From: an uncultured Bacteroidota bacterium
GTDB lineage: Bacteria > Bacteroidota > Bacteroidia > Flavobacteriales > Flavobacteriaceae
DNA: 33,757 nucleotides
Assembly (NCBI GenBank): GCA_902606555.1
Contig: CACLGQ010000009.1
Span: 1-33,757, forward strand
Direction of reading: 5' to 3'
In this document: positions 1 to 7,815 of the stretch, piece after piece
Numbering within the stretch: position 1 is the first letter of the stretch
Layout: every line of letters begins with the position of its first letter
Notes under the pieces: model-generated
What the model was told of the DNA's origin: nothing
Database searches by the model: none
Seen by the model: the letters and a program-made list of their open reading frames with translations, nothing else
Position numbers and translations under genes: made by a program

Positions 1-357
1 ATAAAAAAGATGATGATGGAAAAGATGATAAAAGTGACAAAAGTGATAAAGATGGAAAAAAGGATGGCAAGAAAGATCGAAAAAAGAATTGTTTTTTTCT
101 AGAATATCCTGTTTCGTTGGAATTACCTGATGGCTCAACAGTTGAAGTTAATGATAAAAAAGAAGCTATAGAATCACTTAAAAAAATGGTTTAACCAAAA
201 CCCTGATGTGAAAGCAAAAGCTGGTCTTGTATTCCCTGTTTCAATCTATTGGGTTGAAAACAAAGAGAAAACAAAATATGATGTTGAAAGTGAAATTGAA
301 ATGAAAGAACTTTTTGCTAAGTGTAAAGGTTCAAAGGATAAAGAAGAGAAAGACTAG
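1..357 (+). pseudogene. 3' part of an acidic two-repeat exported-type protein, apparently frameshifted
   Basis: The start lies left of the window. Reading from base 3, the sequence opens with about 28 codons of Lys/Asp/Gly/Ser only. A folded part follows with Cys-Phe-Phe-Leu-Glu-Tyr-Pro-Val, a 'LPDGSTVEVND' segment and 'EAIESLKK', then stops at TAA 192-194. Skipping one A in the seven-A run 180-186 opens the next frame: 'WFNQNPDVKAKAGLVFPVS' and on to TAG 355-357. Both halves carry the same pattern (Y/F-P-V-S-L/I ... T ... E-A/M ... L), so they look like two copies of one repeat split by the shift. Similar proteins with an acidic linker and paired repeats occur, as I recall, as hypothetical lipoproteins in flavobacteria; the function is unknown. 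It could be a sequencing or assembly homopolymer error, slippage-tolerant expression, or a real mutation. Confidence 0.6.
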
Positions 358-380
358 ATATTGCCTGCAACTACATTGTG

Positions 381-414
381 AATAAGGTATCAATTTGATA
401 CCTTATTTTTTTTT
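381..414 (+). terminator. Intrinsic terminator after the left-edge gene
   Basis: Left arm 381-392 (AATAAGGTATCA) pairs perfectly with 396-407 (TGATACCTTATT) around a 3-base loop, and a run of nine T (406-414) follows. It lies 23 bases past the stop at 357. Its right side overlaps the end of the opposing small membrane gene (stop 403-405), so it also sits between two convergent genes. It is the only clear hairpin-plus-T terminator seen in the window. Confidence 0.85.
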
Positions 415-600
415 CATAATGGCAAAAATTATATATAAAACCATTGAAAGACAAATAGTTATAAAACCTATTGGCAATAAATAGAATGGTTCATTTACAT
501 AACCATTTTCATCAACTTCTCCCCCAATAAGATAAAACAACACAAAACATATAATGCCGGCAATTAGCAGACTAGTCGCTATTTTATATTTAACTTCCAT
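403..600 (-). CDS. Small two-helix membrane protein, DUF3955-like
   Basis: This 65-residue protein has two hydrophobic helices (about residues 8-26 and 40-61). A short polar stretch, GGEVDENGYVNEPF, joins them, and the protein ends in three lysines. The layout and the 'G-x-V-D-E-x-G-x-x-x-E-P-F' linker resemble DUF3955 small membrane proteins, whose function is unknown; the assignment is from memory of the family. Its start overlaps the end of the upstream sulfatase gene by 22 bases (579-600), so the two are probably co-transcribed. The ATG start is the only good one. Its stop lies in the hairpin of the terminator at 381-414. Confidence 0.7.
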   Translation of the reverse strand: MEVKYKIATSLLIAGIICFVLFYLIGGEVDENGYVNEPFYLLPIGFITICLSMVLYIIFAIMKKK

Positions 601-1976
601 GTATTACTAAACTTTCCACTTTGTCTAACTTTTAAACCCCGCTCTACCCAATTATTGTGATTAAATGAGGGAAGATCTGGAATTGTATCTAAAGATTTTT
701 TAAGCAATAAATAAACTTTATTTTCAGTTTTTGATAAGGTTTTAATATTTAATGGGTGATTTTCATAGACATCAACTGAGTAATTATAAAAATTACCATT
801 TTTGTAAAGTTTATATTTTTTGTCCTGTGAATAGATTCCACTAATTATATCAGGGTTATTTTTACCCCACATCGGGTTGTAGTATGTAACTAAAGCTGCT
901 CTTTCATTATATTGTTCATTATTAATTAAAGGTAAAAGACTACTACCATATGATTCTTTATTATCAGAATATAGAATATCTTCAAATGTGGCATAGAAAT
1001 CTGTAAAATCAATTAATACATCGCTTTCAAAACCATTTTTGATTTTACTTTTCCAATTTACAATCATTGGGACATTTGAAGCATATTTAATTGTTGACCC
1101 TTTTGCTCCCCGTATTGCTTGCCCATTATTTAAAGTAACTACTTGTGTATCAGTACCATTATCTCCAATAAAAATTATAATTGTATTATCTAATTTATTT
1201 TTTTTTAGAGTATTTGAAATCCTTCCAACGATTTTATCCATGTATGTTAACATATCAGAAAAGTAAATTTCATTATTACCCTTATTTCTGTTTTTTCTAT
1301 TACTCCATTCTTCTGAATCAGGGGTTGGACGAAATGGATCATGAACTAATGCCATAGGAAAATAAATAAAAAAAGGAGATTCCTTATTTTCATCAATAAA
1401 ATCAATAATATAATTAGTAAAAATATTTGGTCCATAATCGTCAATACTGGTGTTAATTTTTATTCCATTTTTATAGATTGTAGGGTTAGCAAATCTTTCA
1501 TTTTGTTCTGTCAACCACCATAAACAATACTCATCAAAACCACTTTTATATGGCCTATTTAAATCTTGGTTGTTATCCAAGTCATACTGAACACCATTTA
1601 GTTGCCATTTTCCCACTACAGCAGTCTTGTATCCATTTTGCTGAAACAGATTTCCAAAAGTCTTCTGGTTTGGATTTAAATATGTAAAATATTCATAGTT
1701 TAGGTAATTCGGTTTTCCAGTCATAATTTTAACCCTGCTAGGTGTACAAAGTGGTTGAGAATATGCATTACTAAAATTGATTCCGTTTAATGCTAGAGAG
1801 TCAAGAACAGGGGTTTTATTTTCATCGGCACCATTTACTCCCAAAGCTTCATATCCAAGATCATCAGCCATAATTAGAATAACATTTGGTTTATCTTTAT
1901 CTATTTTTGGTTCAAAACATGAATTAAATAAAAATATAAATGAAATAAATATTAGAGTTCTGGTGTAAAATTTCAT
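579..1976 (-). CDS. Lipoprotein sulfatase, arylsulfatase type (S1 family)
   Basis: This 465-residue enzyme is predicted to hydrolyse sulfate esters, probably from a sulfated polysaccharide or small ester. The N-terminus is a lipoprotein signal peptide ending in the lipobox LFNSC (Cys20), so it should be membrane-anchored. Sulfatase hallmarks are in order: metal-binding Asp38-Asp39 in 'IMADDLGYEALG', the formylglycine motif C-T-P-S-R (Cys77 to Arg81), GKWQ (Lys123), His212, and the second metal site 'GDNG' (Asp272-Asn273). The Cys-type motif needs a formylglycine-generating enzyme, not seen here. No T9SS C-terminal sorting domain is visible. There is no SusCD pair or glycoside hydrolase next to it, so the substrate cannot be read from context. 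It is divergent from the flavin reductase gene with only 20 bases between. Confidence 0.92.
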   Translation of the reverse strand: MKFYTRTLIFISFIFLFNSCFEPKIDKDKPNVILIMADDLGYEALGVNGADENKTPVLDSLALNGINFSNAYSQPLCTPSRVKIMTGKPNYLNYEYFTYLNPNQKTFGNLFQQNGYKTAVVGKWQLNGVQYDLDNNQDLNRPYKSGFDEYCLWWLTEQNERFANPTIYKNGIKINTSIDDYGPNIFTNYIIDFIDENKESPFFIYFPMALVHDPFRPTPDSEEWSNRKNRNKGNNEIYFSDMLTYMDKIVGRISNTLKKNKLDNTIIIFIGDNGTDTQVVTLNNGQAIRGAKGSTIKYASNVPMIVNWKSKIKNGFESDVLIDFTDFYATFEDILYSDNKESYGSSLLPLINNEQYNERAALVTYYNPMWGKNNPDIISGIYSQDKKYKLYKNGNFYNYSVDVYENHPLNIKTLSKTENKVYLLLKKSLDTIPDLPSFNHNNWVERGLKVRQSGKFSNTWKLNIK

Positions 1977-1996
1977 AATTTTAAAAGTAACAAAAA

Positions 1997-2614
1997 ATGA
2001 TACATTTTAGTAAAAAAAGAATCGATAATCTTGATAAAATTTACAGGTTGAATTTGATTAACAGCTGCACAGGATACAAGTCTGCGAACCTTTTGGGAAC
2101 AATTGATTCTGATGGTAATACAAACGTTGCTGTTTTTAGTTCCATAACCCATTTAGGCAGTAATCCTGCTATGATTGGGTTTGTTCTTAGACCAAGAACC
2201 GTCCCTAGAAATACATACAATAATCTTTTTAAGTTAAAATTTTTTACTGTTAATCACATAAATGTTAATGATGTCAATGATGCTCATCACACGTCTGCCA
2301 AGTATCCTAAGGAAATTTCAGAATTTGATAAAACTAAACTAGAACCTGAATTTCTTGACGGGTTTGTGGCTCCCTTTGTAAAAAGCTCTAAAATTAAACT
2401 TGCTTGTAAATACTTGAATGAATATAGTATCAAAGAAAATGATACAATTTTAGTTGTCGCCTCAATTGAAGGTCTATATGTTGAAAAAGAGATATTACAG
2501 GAAGATGGTTGGTTGAGACTTGATCAAGCGAAAACTGTTGCAATAAATGGTTTAGATGGATATGCTGAAACCAAATTAATTGAGAGATTTGAATATGCAC
2601 GACCTAAAAAATGA
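1997..2614 (+). CDS. Flavin reductase-like FMN-binding split-barrel protein
   Basis: This 205-residue protein matches the flavin reductase-like FMN-binding family. The core starts with 'NSCTGYKSANLLGTIDSDG', continues through 'VAVFSSITHLGSNPAMIGF' and 'RTVPRNTYNNL', and reaches 'FFTVNHI' near residue 85. Members bind FMN and either reduce free flavin with NAD(P)H or act as oxidoreductases of unknown substrate. No signal peptide or membrane segment is present, so it should be cytoplasmic. Its TGA stop overlaps the ATG of the downstream O-methyltransferase (ATGA, 2611-2614), which implies translational coupling in a two-gene operon. The true substrate cannot be told from sequence. Confidence 0.87.
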   Translation: MIHFSKKRIDNLDKIYRLNLINSCTGYKSANLLGTIDSDGNTNVAVFSSITHLGSNPAMIGFVLRPRTVPRNTYNNLFKLKFFTVNHINVNDVNDAHHTSAKYPKEISEFDKTKLEPEFLDGFVAPFVKSSKIKLACKYLNEYSIKENDTILVVASIEGLYVEKEILQEDGWLRLDQAKTVAINGLDGYAETKLIERFEYARPKK

Positions 2615-3255
2615 GTGAGATAGTTAACAATAAAATTGAAGAGTATATTGAAGAAAACTCCTCTAAAGAATCAGAAATTTTAAAGGATTTAAATAAAGAG
2701 ACAAATCTAAAAATTTTAAATCCAAGAATGTTAAGCGGACATCTGCAAGGTAGATTTTTATCTATTATAAGCAGGTTAATAAAGCCAAAAAAAATACTTG
2801 AAATAGGCACCTACACTGGATACTCAGCTATTTGTTTTTCAGAGGGTCTCGTCAAAAATGGCATTATTCATACAATTGATATTAATGAGGAGCTTAGTAC
2901 AATTCAAAATAAATATTTCAAAAAAACTAATAATTCAAATTCAATAATTCAACACGTTGGTGATGCAAAAGAAGTCATAAAAAAAATTGATGAAATTTTT
3001 GATATTATATTTATTGATGCTGACAAAGAAAACTATATACAATATTATGATTTATGTATTGATAAATTAAAGTCCGGTGGACTTATAATTGCTGATAACG
3101 TTCTATGGACTGGGAAAGTTGTAGCTCCAACTGCATATGATGATGAACTTACCAATTATTTGATAGATTTTAATGAAATGGTTAAAAATGATGATAGAGT
3201 TGAAAATATTATACTACCACTGAGAGACGGATTAAATATTATTATAAAAAATTAA
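2611..3255 (+). CDS. SAM-dependent O-methyltransferase, CCoAOMT/COMT-like
   Basis: This 214-residue class I methyltransferase belongs to the metal-dependent catechol/caffeoyl-CoA O-methyltransferase family. The SAM site is 'ILEIGTYTGYSA' (residues 62-73), followed by acidic Asp90 at the end of strand 2. The metal/catalytic site is 'FIDADKENY' (134-142, Asp136) with 'ADNVLWTGKV' (Asp162, Asn163). The N-terminal helix with 'MLSGHLQGRFL' is typical of the family. It should methylate a hydroxyl on a small catechol-like substrate in the cytoplasm; the real substrate is unknown. Start overlaps the flavin reductase stop by four bases. Its TAA and that of the convergent tatA share the TTAA at 3252-3255. 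Confidence 0.92.
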   Translation: MSEIVNNKIEEYIEENSSKESEILKDLNKETNLKILNPRMLSGHLQGRFLSIISRLIKPKKILEIGTYTGYSAICFSEGLVKNGIIHTIDINEELSTIQNKYFKKTNNSNSIIQHVGDAKEVIKKIDEIFDIIFIDADKENYIQYYDLCIDKLKSGGLIIADNVLWTGKVVAPTAYDDELTNYLIDFNEMVKNDDRVENIILPLRDGLNIIIKN

Positions 3256-3518
3256 AGGTCTCTCTTTATAGATCCTGTTAAATCATCAATATCATCCTTT
3301 ACTTTATCGATTTCTTTTGATATAGAATCTGTGTCAATGCCCTTTTTTTCAGCGCTTTTCTTTATCTCAGTTTTTATTTCCTGAGTCGCATCCTTTACTT
3401 TTTTAATACCCTTAGCCATTCCTTTGGCAATGTCTGGAATTTTATCAGCTCCAAAAATCATTAGAATGATAAAAAAAATAAATACTATTTCTGGTCCACT
3501 AATAAATAATAAAGTCAT
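3252..3518 (-). CDS. tatA: Sec-independent (Tat) translocase subunit TatA/E
   Basis: This 88-residue protein shows the TatA plan: a short N-terminal membrane helix (about residues 4-20, 'GPEIVFIFFIILMIFG'), the hinge 'FGADKIP' (FG-x-x-K-x-P), then an amphipathic Lys-rich helix and a charged tail. TatA oligomers form the passage for folded twin-arginine proteins, working with TatC, which is not in this window. The gene overlaps the end of the M1 peptidase by four bases (ATGA read on the minus strand, 3515-3518), so it is probably translated with it. Linkage of tatA to a peptidase may be simple operon packing. The peptidase itself has an ordinary Sec-type signal peptide without a twin arginine. 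Confidence 0.9.
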   Translation of the reverse strand: MTLLFISGPEIVFIFFIILMIFGADKIPDIAKGMAKGIKKVKDATQEIKTEIKKSAEKKGIDTDSISKEIDKVKDDIDDLTGSIKRDL

Positions 3519-5803
3519 CCTTGAATTCTAGATTTAAATTTGTCAAAATCTGTGTTTTCCTCTTTTTTAGGCCATGAATTATTTCTAGTATCTACATCTG
3601 CTGTTTCTTTGTCTGGATCTAAAATAATCTCTGATATTTTTTTATCAGATGTTATTACTTTTCTTACCTCTTTATCATTCTTTCTCCAAACTTGAGCAGG
3701 ATACTTTTTACGGACAACTTCACCATCCTCAAACTTAATATCAACAATTATTGGCATTACTAATCCACCAGGTTTTTCAAATACGATTTCATAAAAATAT
3801 TTTGGTATTTGTAAATCGTTAATTTCTTCTGTTGAATAATTTTCGTTCAAGTAATTACTCAACAATTTAGAATTCTCTAAAGGATCTCTGTCTCTATTTT
3901 TCTCCAAATCATTTTCAAATTTTTCAAAGAAAACAAGTGGTCTAAGTCTATTCCTTACTAATCCTCTTTCTTTCATTATTTCTTTCATTTCTTCTCCAGG
4001 ATTTGGAGAAACAAAGTATTGGTTTAATTCTTTTATAGAAATATCTACAAAATCTGTAGTATAAAACCATCCTCTCCAAAACCAATCTAAATCTACAGCT
4101 GAAGCATCTTCCATCGTTCTGAAGAAATCTTCGGGGGTTGGATGTTTAAACATCCATCTTTTAGAATATGTTTTGAAAGCATAATCAAACAACTCATTAC
4201 CCATTATTGTTTCTCTCAAAATATTTAGAGCAGTTGCTGGCTTTCCATAGGCATTTGGACCTAAGCTATAAACATTTTCAGGATTAGACATAATGGGGGC
4301 TAAATAACTTTGATCAACACTCATATAATCAGTGATCATATTTGCTGGACCTCTGTCCGAGGGAAAGTTCTTATTTGGATATATTGCATCAGGGTATTTT
4401 TCGCCAAATTCTTGTTCAGCTAAATACTGAACAAAAGTAGTCAAACCTTCATCCATCCATGCCCACTGTCTTTCATCACTATTTACAATCATGGGGAAAA
4501 AGTTATGGCCTATTTCATGGATAATAACCCCAATCATTCCAAATTTAACATCATCAGAATATGAGCCATCAATATTTGGTCTACCAAAATTAAAGCATAT
4601 CATAGGATATTCCATTCCAATATTATGTGCATGAACAGAAACAGCTTTGTGATATGGATAATCAAATGTATATTTTGAAAAGGATTTTAGTGCCTCAACA
4701 ACAGTAATTGTAGAATATTCCTCCCAAAGAGGATTACCTTCCCTTGGATATATAGAAACAGCCATTACATCTTCATTTCCAATTTTTACTGCCATCATAT
4801 CAAGAATATATTTTCTAGATGTTGCAAATCCAAAATCTCTAACATTCTTAGCTGAAAACTTCCACGTTTTTTTCTGATTGGAAAAAGTTTTTTCGGCTTC
4901 AATTGCTTCATCTTGTGTAACAATTAATACTGGCTTATCATATGATTTTTTTGCTTGATTATATCGTTTCATCATATCCTTACTGTAAACATCTTTTCTA
5001 TTGATTAATTCACCAGTTGCTTCGAGAATGTGATCAGATGGCACGGTAATATTAACCTGATAATCTCCAAATGGCAAAGCAAACTCACCATCTCCCCAAA
5101 ACTGATAATTTTGCCAACCCTCTACTTCATTATAGACACACATTCTTGGAAAAAATTGAGCAATTATATATGCTCTATTTTCATCATTTGGAAAAGTTTC
5201 ATAACCCGATCTTCCATCTTGTTTAACATGATCATTGATATTGTACCACCACTTAATTTTAAACTCAAAACTTTGTCCAGTTGAAATTGGATCAGGCAAA
5301 TCAATCCTCATCATAGTTTGATTGACCATATAATTTAAAGGCTTATTGTCGATACCTTTTACATAATCTATATTAAAACCACCATCAAATGGATCTGAGA
5401 GAAATTCTTTATCAAAGGAGTCAGGGATATATGCAACTGAAACTCCTTCCGAGTCAATATCCAAGCTTGGGGAATTTTTTTTTCTAACATTTTGATCCAA
5501 CTGAACCCACAAGTAACTTAATGTTTCGGGTGAATTATTTGTATAAGTTATTGTTTCATCCCCATACAATTTTTTGTTTTTATCATCTAACTCAACATTT
5601 ATCTTGTAATCAGCTCTTTGTTGATAGTAAGCTGGTCCAGGAGCACCTGAGGCTGTCCTAAACATGTTTGGGCTTGCAAACTCATCATAAAGTTGTCTGA
5701 ATTTATTTGTATTTGTGTGACCTTGCTGTTTAGTGTCTTGGGAAAAAATATTAATTGGATAAACAAAACTTATAACTAAAAATGTCAAGAAGATTTTTTT
5801 CAT
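3515..5803 (-). CDS. Secreted M1 family zinc metallopeptidase
   Basis: This 762-residue exported peptidase belongs to the M1 (gluzincin) family. A Sec signal peptide ends near 'INIFSQ' (residue 21). The N-terminal beta domain spans roughly 60-330. The catalytic part has 'GMEYP' (396-400), the position of the substrate-binding GAMEN motif, and the zinc site HEIGH (His429, Glu430, His433) with the third ligand Glu452 in 'WMDEGLT'. A C-terminal region of about 200 residues follows 'FFRTMEDAS'. M1 enzymes usually trim N-terminal residues from peptides; here it should act in the periplasm or on the surface. No T9SS sorting domain is seen, since the end is a charged tail. It lies 38 bases downstream of the DUF6702 gene and overlaps tatA, in the middle of a minus-strand operon. 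Confidence 0.93.
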   Translation of the reverse strand: MKKIFLTFLVISFVYPINIFSQDTKQQGHTNTNKFRQLYDEFASPNMFRTASGAPGPAYYQQRADYKINVELDDKNKKLYGDETITYTNNSPETLSYLWVQLDQNVRKKNSPSLDIDSEGVSVAYIPDSFDKEFLSDPFDGGFNIDYVKGIDNKPLNYMVNQTMMRIDLPDPISTGQSFEFKIKWWYNINDHVKQDGRSGYETFPNDENRAYIIAQFFPRMCVYNEVEGWQNYQFWGDGEFALPFGDYQVNITVPSDHILEATGELINRKDVYSKDMMKRYNQAKKSYDKPVLIVTQDEAIEAEKTFSNQKKTWKFSAKNVRDFGFATSRKYILDMMAVKIGNEDVMAVSIYPREGNPLWEEYSTITVVEALKSFSKYTFDYPYHKAVSVHAHNIGMEYPMICFNFGRPNIDGSYSDDVKFGMIGVIIHEIGHNFFPMIVNSDERQWAWMDEGLTTFVQYLAEQEFGEKYPDAIYPNKNFPSDRGPANMITDYMSVDQSYLAPIMSNPENVYSLGPNAYGKPATALNILRETIMGNELFDYAFKTYSKRWMFKHPTPEDFFRTMEDASAVDLDWFWRGWFYTTDFVDISIKELNQYFVSPNPGEEMKEIMKERGLVRNRLRPLVFFEKFENDLEKNRDRDPLENSKLLSNYLNENYSTEEINDLQIPKYFYEIVFEKPGGLVMPIIVDIKFEDGEVVRKKYPAQVWRKNDKEVRKVITSDKKISEIILDPDKETADVDTRNNSWPKKEENTDFDKFKSRIQG

Positions 5804-5841
5804 AATAAATAAACTGTGTAGTAAATTTAATAAATATATGC

Positions 5842-6321
5842 TTAAGGTACTGAGATGGAACTTTGAAAATTCTGAGATGTATGAATAAAGCTTTTTTTAT
5901 AATTATTAAATCTATAAAGAATTATATTTTTTTGATTTCTAAAAGATTGAAATAAGATTTTATTTTCAACAATTAAACTTTTAACATTTTCGGCGTTGAA
6001 TATTTCCATGTAATAAATAACCAAGTCATTTTTTCTTTCAAATCCTAAAAAATCGACTTTTAATTCAGATTCATTGCTGTAAATTTTGAAATTATTGAAT
6101 AAATATTCTTTTATAAAAGAATTTGTTTTTTCATAGTCATCATAATCTAGCTCATTCATCTCAAATCCTAAGTCTTTTTCTAAATCATCATGGAAAATCT
6201 TCAAACTAACCTGATATGTTCCTGACTTGTCACTATAATCTATAAGTGTAGAGCTCACATAGTACTTATGAGAAAAAACAAATATTAATATTGTAATTAA
6301 TTTAATTATTAATTGATTCAT
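5842..6321 (-). CDS. DUF6702-like exported protein
   Basis: This 159-residue protein has an N-terminal hydrophobic segment (about 4-17) followed by 'HKYYVSSTLIDYSDKSG' and 'VSLKIFHDDLEKDLG'. This is the look of DUF6702, a small exported family common in Bacteroidota that often starts its mature part with H-K-F/Y-Y-V-S. Function is not known. It overlaps the upstream CarboxypepD_reg-like gene by 20 bases and leads into the M1 peptidase gene 38 bases on; this order supports the family call because DUF6702 genes are commonly next to M1 peptidases and CarboxypepD_reg proteins, as I recall. The ATG at 6321 gives a complete signal peptide. Confidence 0.8.
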   Translation of the reverse strand: MNQLIIKLITILIFVFSHKYYVSSTLIDYSDKSGTYQVSLKIFHDDLEKDLGFEMNELDYDDYEKTNSFIKEYLFNNFKIYSNESELKVDFLGFERKNDLVIYYMEIFNAENVKSLIVENKILFQSFRNQKNIILYRFNNYKKSFIHTSQNFQSSISVP

Positions 6322-7126
6322 GAAATTTTTGGAAATTTGTTAATACAAGAATATGATTTGAATTTCTAAAATCTCTCTCAACATCATAATTTTCCATTGA
6401 CCCAATTACAAACTCGTATACATCATTAATTCCTAAATTATAATTACTAATAAAAAAATCAACACCATAAAATTGGATTATATCAACCACTGTACCCGAT
6501 CTTGATTCTAAAACTCTGGCTTTTCTGAGAGTATCATAATATCCACTTAATTGTTTGTATATTCCGTCAATATCGAGAGGCATAATAGGAAGTAGTATTA
6601 CATTTACAAGAATACTTGCTGAATTTTTGTAAGCTATTTTTTCTTTACGTTGACCTTTAAATCCAGGTACTCCTGCATCATCGAAATTAAAAACTTCTTT
6701 CTCTTCAACTTGTTTCATGTCAGCCAATAAGTCACCTGATAAATTAAACGGAGAGACAGTCACACCTTCTAACTCATTTACTATCGGTTCTAAATAAACC
6801 CTAATTGAATCAGCATCATAAACTGCTTTTTCGATAATGATCATTTGAGTTTTAATTTGAACAGAAGTAAAAAAAATTGAATCATTTTCCCTGACTCCAA
6901 CTTTAAAAAAACCTTCATTATCAGTAATTGTTTTACCGCCTGAAGAACTATTAATCACATGTATGCCACTAACATTAATTGTGTCATTAAGAACTTCACC
7001 AACTATTGTCTTAAAATTTCTTTCTTGGCTAAAAAGAAAATTAGAAATAATTATAAAAAATAATATGTACCTAATTTTTTGCAATTGACTTAACAAACTT
7101 TTTGCTTTGTTTGACAAGAAAATCAA
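6302..7126 (-). CDS. Exported CarboxypepD_reg-like domain protein (second of a tandem pair)
   Basis: Up to 274 residues. A hydrophobic signal (about residues 20-33, ending 'NFLFSQ') is followed by a beta-sandwich of the carboxypeptidase regulatory type: 'FKTIVGEVLNDTINVSGIHV', 'TITDNEGFFKVGV', and the closing 'ELEGVTVSP' near residue 118. No TonB-dependent barrel follows, only about 150 residues of unassigned sequence. Such proteins are common in Bacteroidota and are of unknown function. The ATG at 7126 lies 56 bases inside the upstream gene and gives a 19-residue N-terminal extension. A TTG at 7082-7084 would give a more ordinary signal peptide and a 14-base overlap; the start is unsettled. 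It overlaps the DUF6702 gene by 20 bases. Confidence 0.82.
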   Translation of the reverse strand: MIFLSNKAKSLLSQLQKIRYILFFIIISNFLFSQERNFKTIVGEVLNDTINVSGIHVINSSSGGKTITDNEGFFKVGVRENDSIFFTSVQIKTQMIIIEKAVYDADSIRVYLEPIVNELEGVTVSPFNLSGDLLADMKQVEEKEVFNFDDAGVPGFKGQRKEKIAYKNSASILVNVILLPIMPLDIDGIYKQLSGYYDTLRKARVLESRSGTVVDIIQFYGVDFFISNYNLGINDVYEFVIGSMENYDVERDFRNSNHILVLTNFQKFHESINN

Positions 7127-7814
7127 TCAATTCGAACTCATTGTCTTTTTGAAGTAAAATTCTGTCAGGAAAATTATCGTCACAGTATAATAGAAACTCA
7201 TTTATTTTATCATTTGGAATCATTAAGTTTTGAGTAAAAAATAAATCATCATAGAGTTCTCTTAATAGGTCACTTGGATTATATTTAAATGATTTCTCAT
7301 TTTGACTTGAATCATTTTTTAAAGAGTTAGAAATAAGTCTATATAAATTAACAAAATTTAAACCATCCTTAAGTTTACCTTGCTCATTAATTACGTTTGT
7401 TACTCTTGTGGATTTATCGAATGTGTAATCAAATCTTTTGAATTCTTCTTCTTTAAGATCCAAAAATTTTTCTTGATTTTCTGGAGTTACAACAACTTGT
7501 TCAAGTTCCGTAACTTTTTCATTTACGTCAATTACAATTCTATTTTTTTGCAGAATCTCTTTGGTGATACTTAGCTCCCTAATTTGATATTGAACAGATG
7601 AAAAAATTAACTTATCATTTAGTTTAACCTCAATTTCAAATTCGCCTTCATCATTCGTTGTTGTGGCTATTTGTGATGTATTATTAACAACATTAGCAGA
7701 AGTCACATTAACATTTTTATATAAAACTTTTCCTCTTATCCAGGTTCTGTAATCATTTTGTGAAAATGATAAATTAAATGAAAATAAAATAAAAAGTATC
7801 AAGAAAATTCTCAT
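7071..7814 (-). CDS. Exported CarboxypepD_reg-like domain protein (first of a tandem pair)
   Basis: This 247-residue protein has a signal peptide (residues 1-18, ending 'LSFSQ') and a beta-sandwich of about 80 residues: 'WIRGKVLYKNVNVTSANV', 'TTTNDEGEFEIEV', then 'ELEQVVVTPEN' near residue 103. That last element resembles the start of a TonB receptor plug, but no plug or barrel follows. The remaining 130 residues are charged and mostly helical-looking. It begins one base after the stop of the DUF1080 gene and overlaps the next gene, so it is part of the same operon. It is a paralogue in layout of the protein encoded just downstream, but the C-terminal parts do not look alike. Function unknown. 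Confidence 0.82.
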   Translation of the reverse strand: MRIFLILFILFSFNLSFSQNDYRTWIRGKVLYKNVNVTSANVVNNTSQIATTTNDEGEFEIEVKLNDKLIFSSVQYQIRELSITKEILQKNRIVIDVNEKVTELEQVVVTPENQEKFLDLKEEEFKRFDYTFDKSTRVTNVINEQGKLKDGLNFVNLYRLISNSLKNDSSQNEKSFKYNPSDLLRELYDDLFFTQNLMIPNDKINEFLLYCDDNFPDRILLQKDNEFELIDFLVKQSKKFVKSIAKN

Positions 7815-7815
7815 A

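Noticed and set aside
1-95. Short-period GATAAA/GATGGA-like repetition resembling a DNA repeat array
   Set aside because: It is read as a Lys/Asp/Gly linker in the open frame; units vary and no regular spacer-repeat structure exists.
1039-1266. Plus-strand open frame inside the sulfatase gene
   Set aside because: Shadow of the sulfatase, whose motifs are clear on the other strand.
5030-5284. Plus-strand open frame inside the M1 peptidase gene
   Set aside because: No family resemblance and no start signal; the opposite frame is a conserved enzyme.
3515-5803. M1 peptidase as a T9SS cargo protein
   Set aside because: No C-terminal sorting domain; the protein ends in a charged tail.
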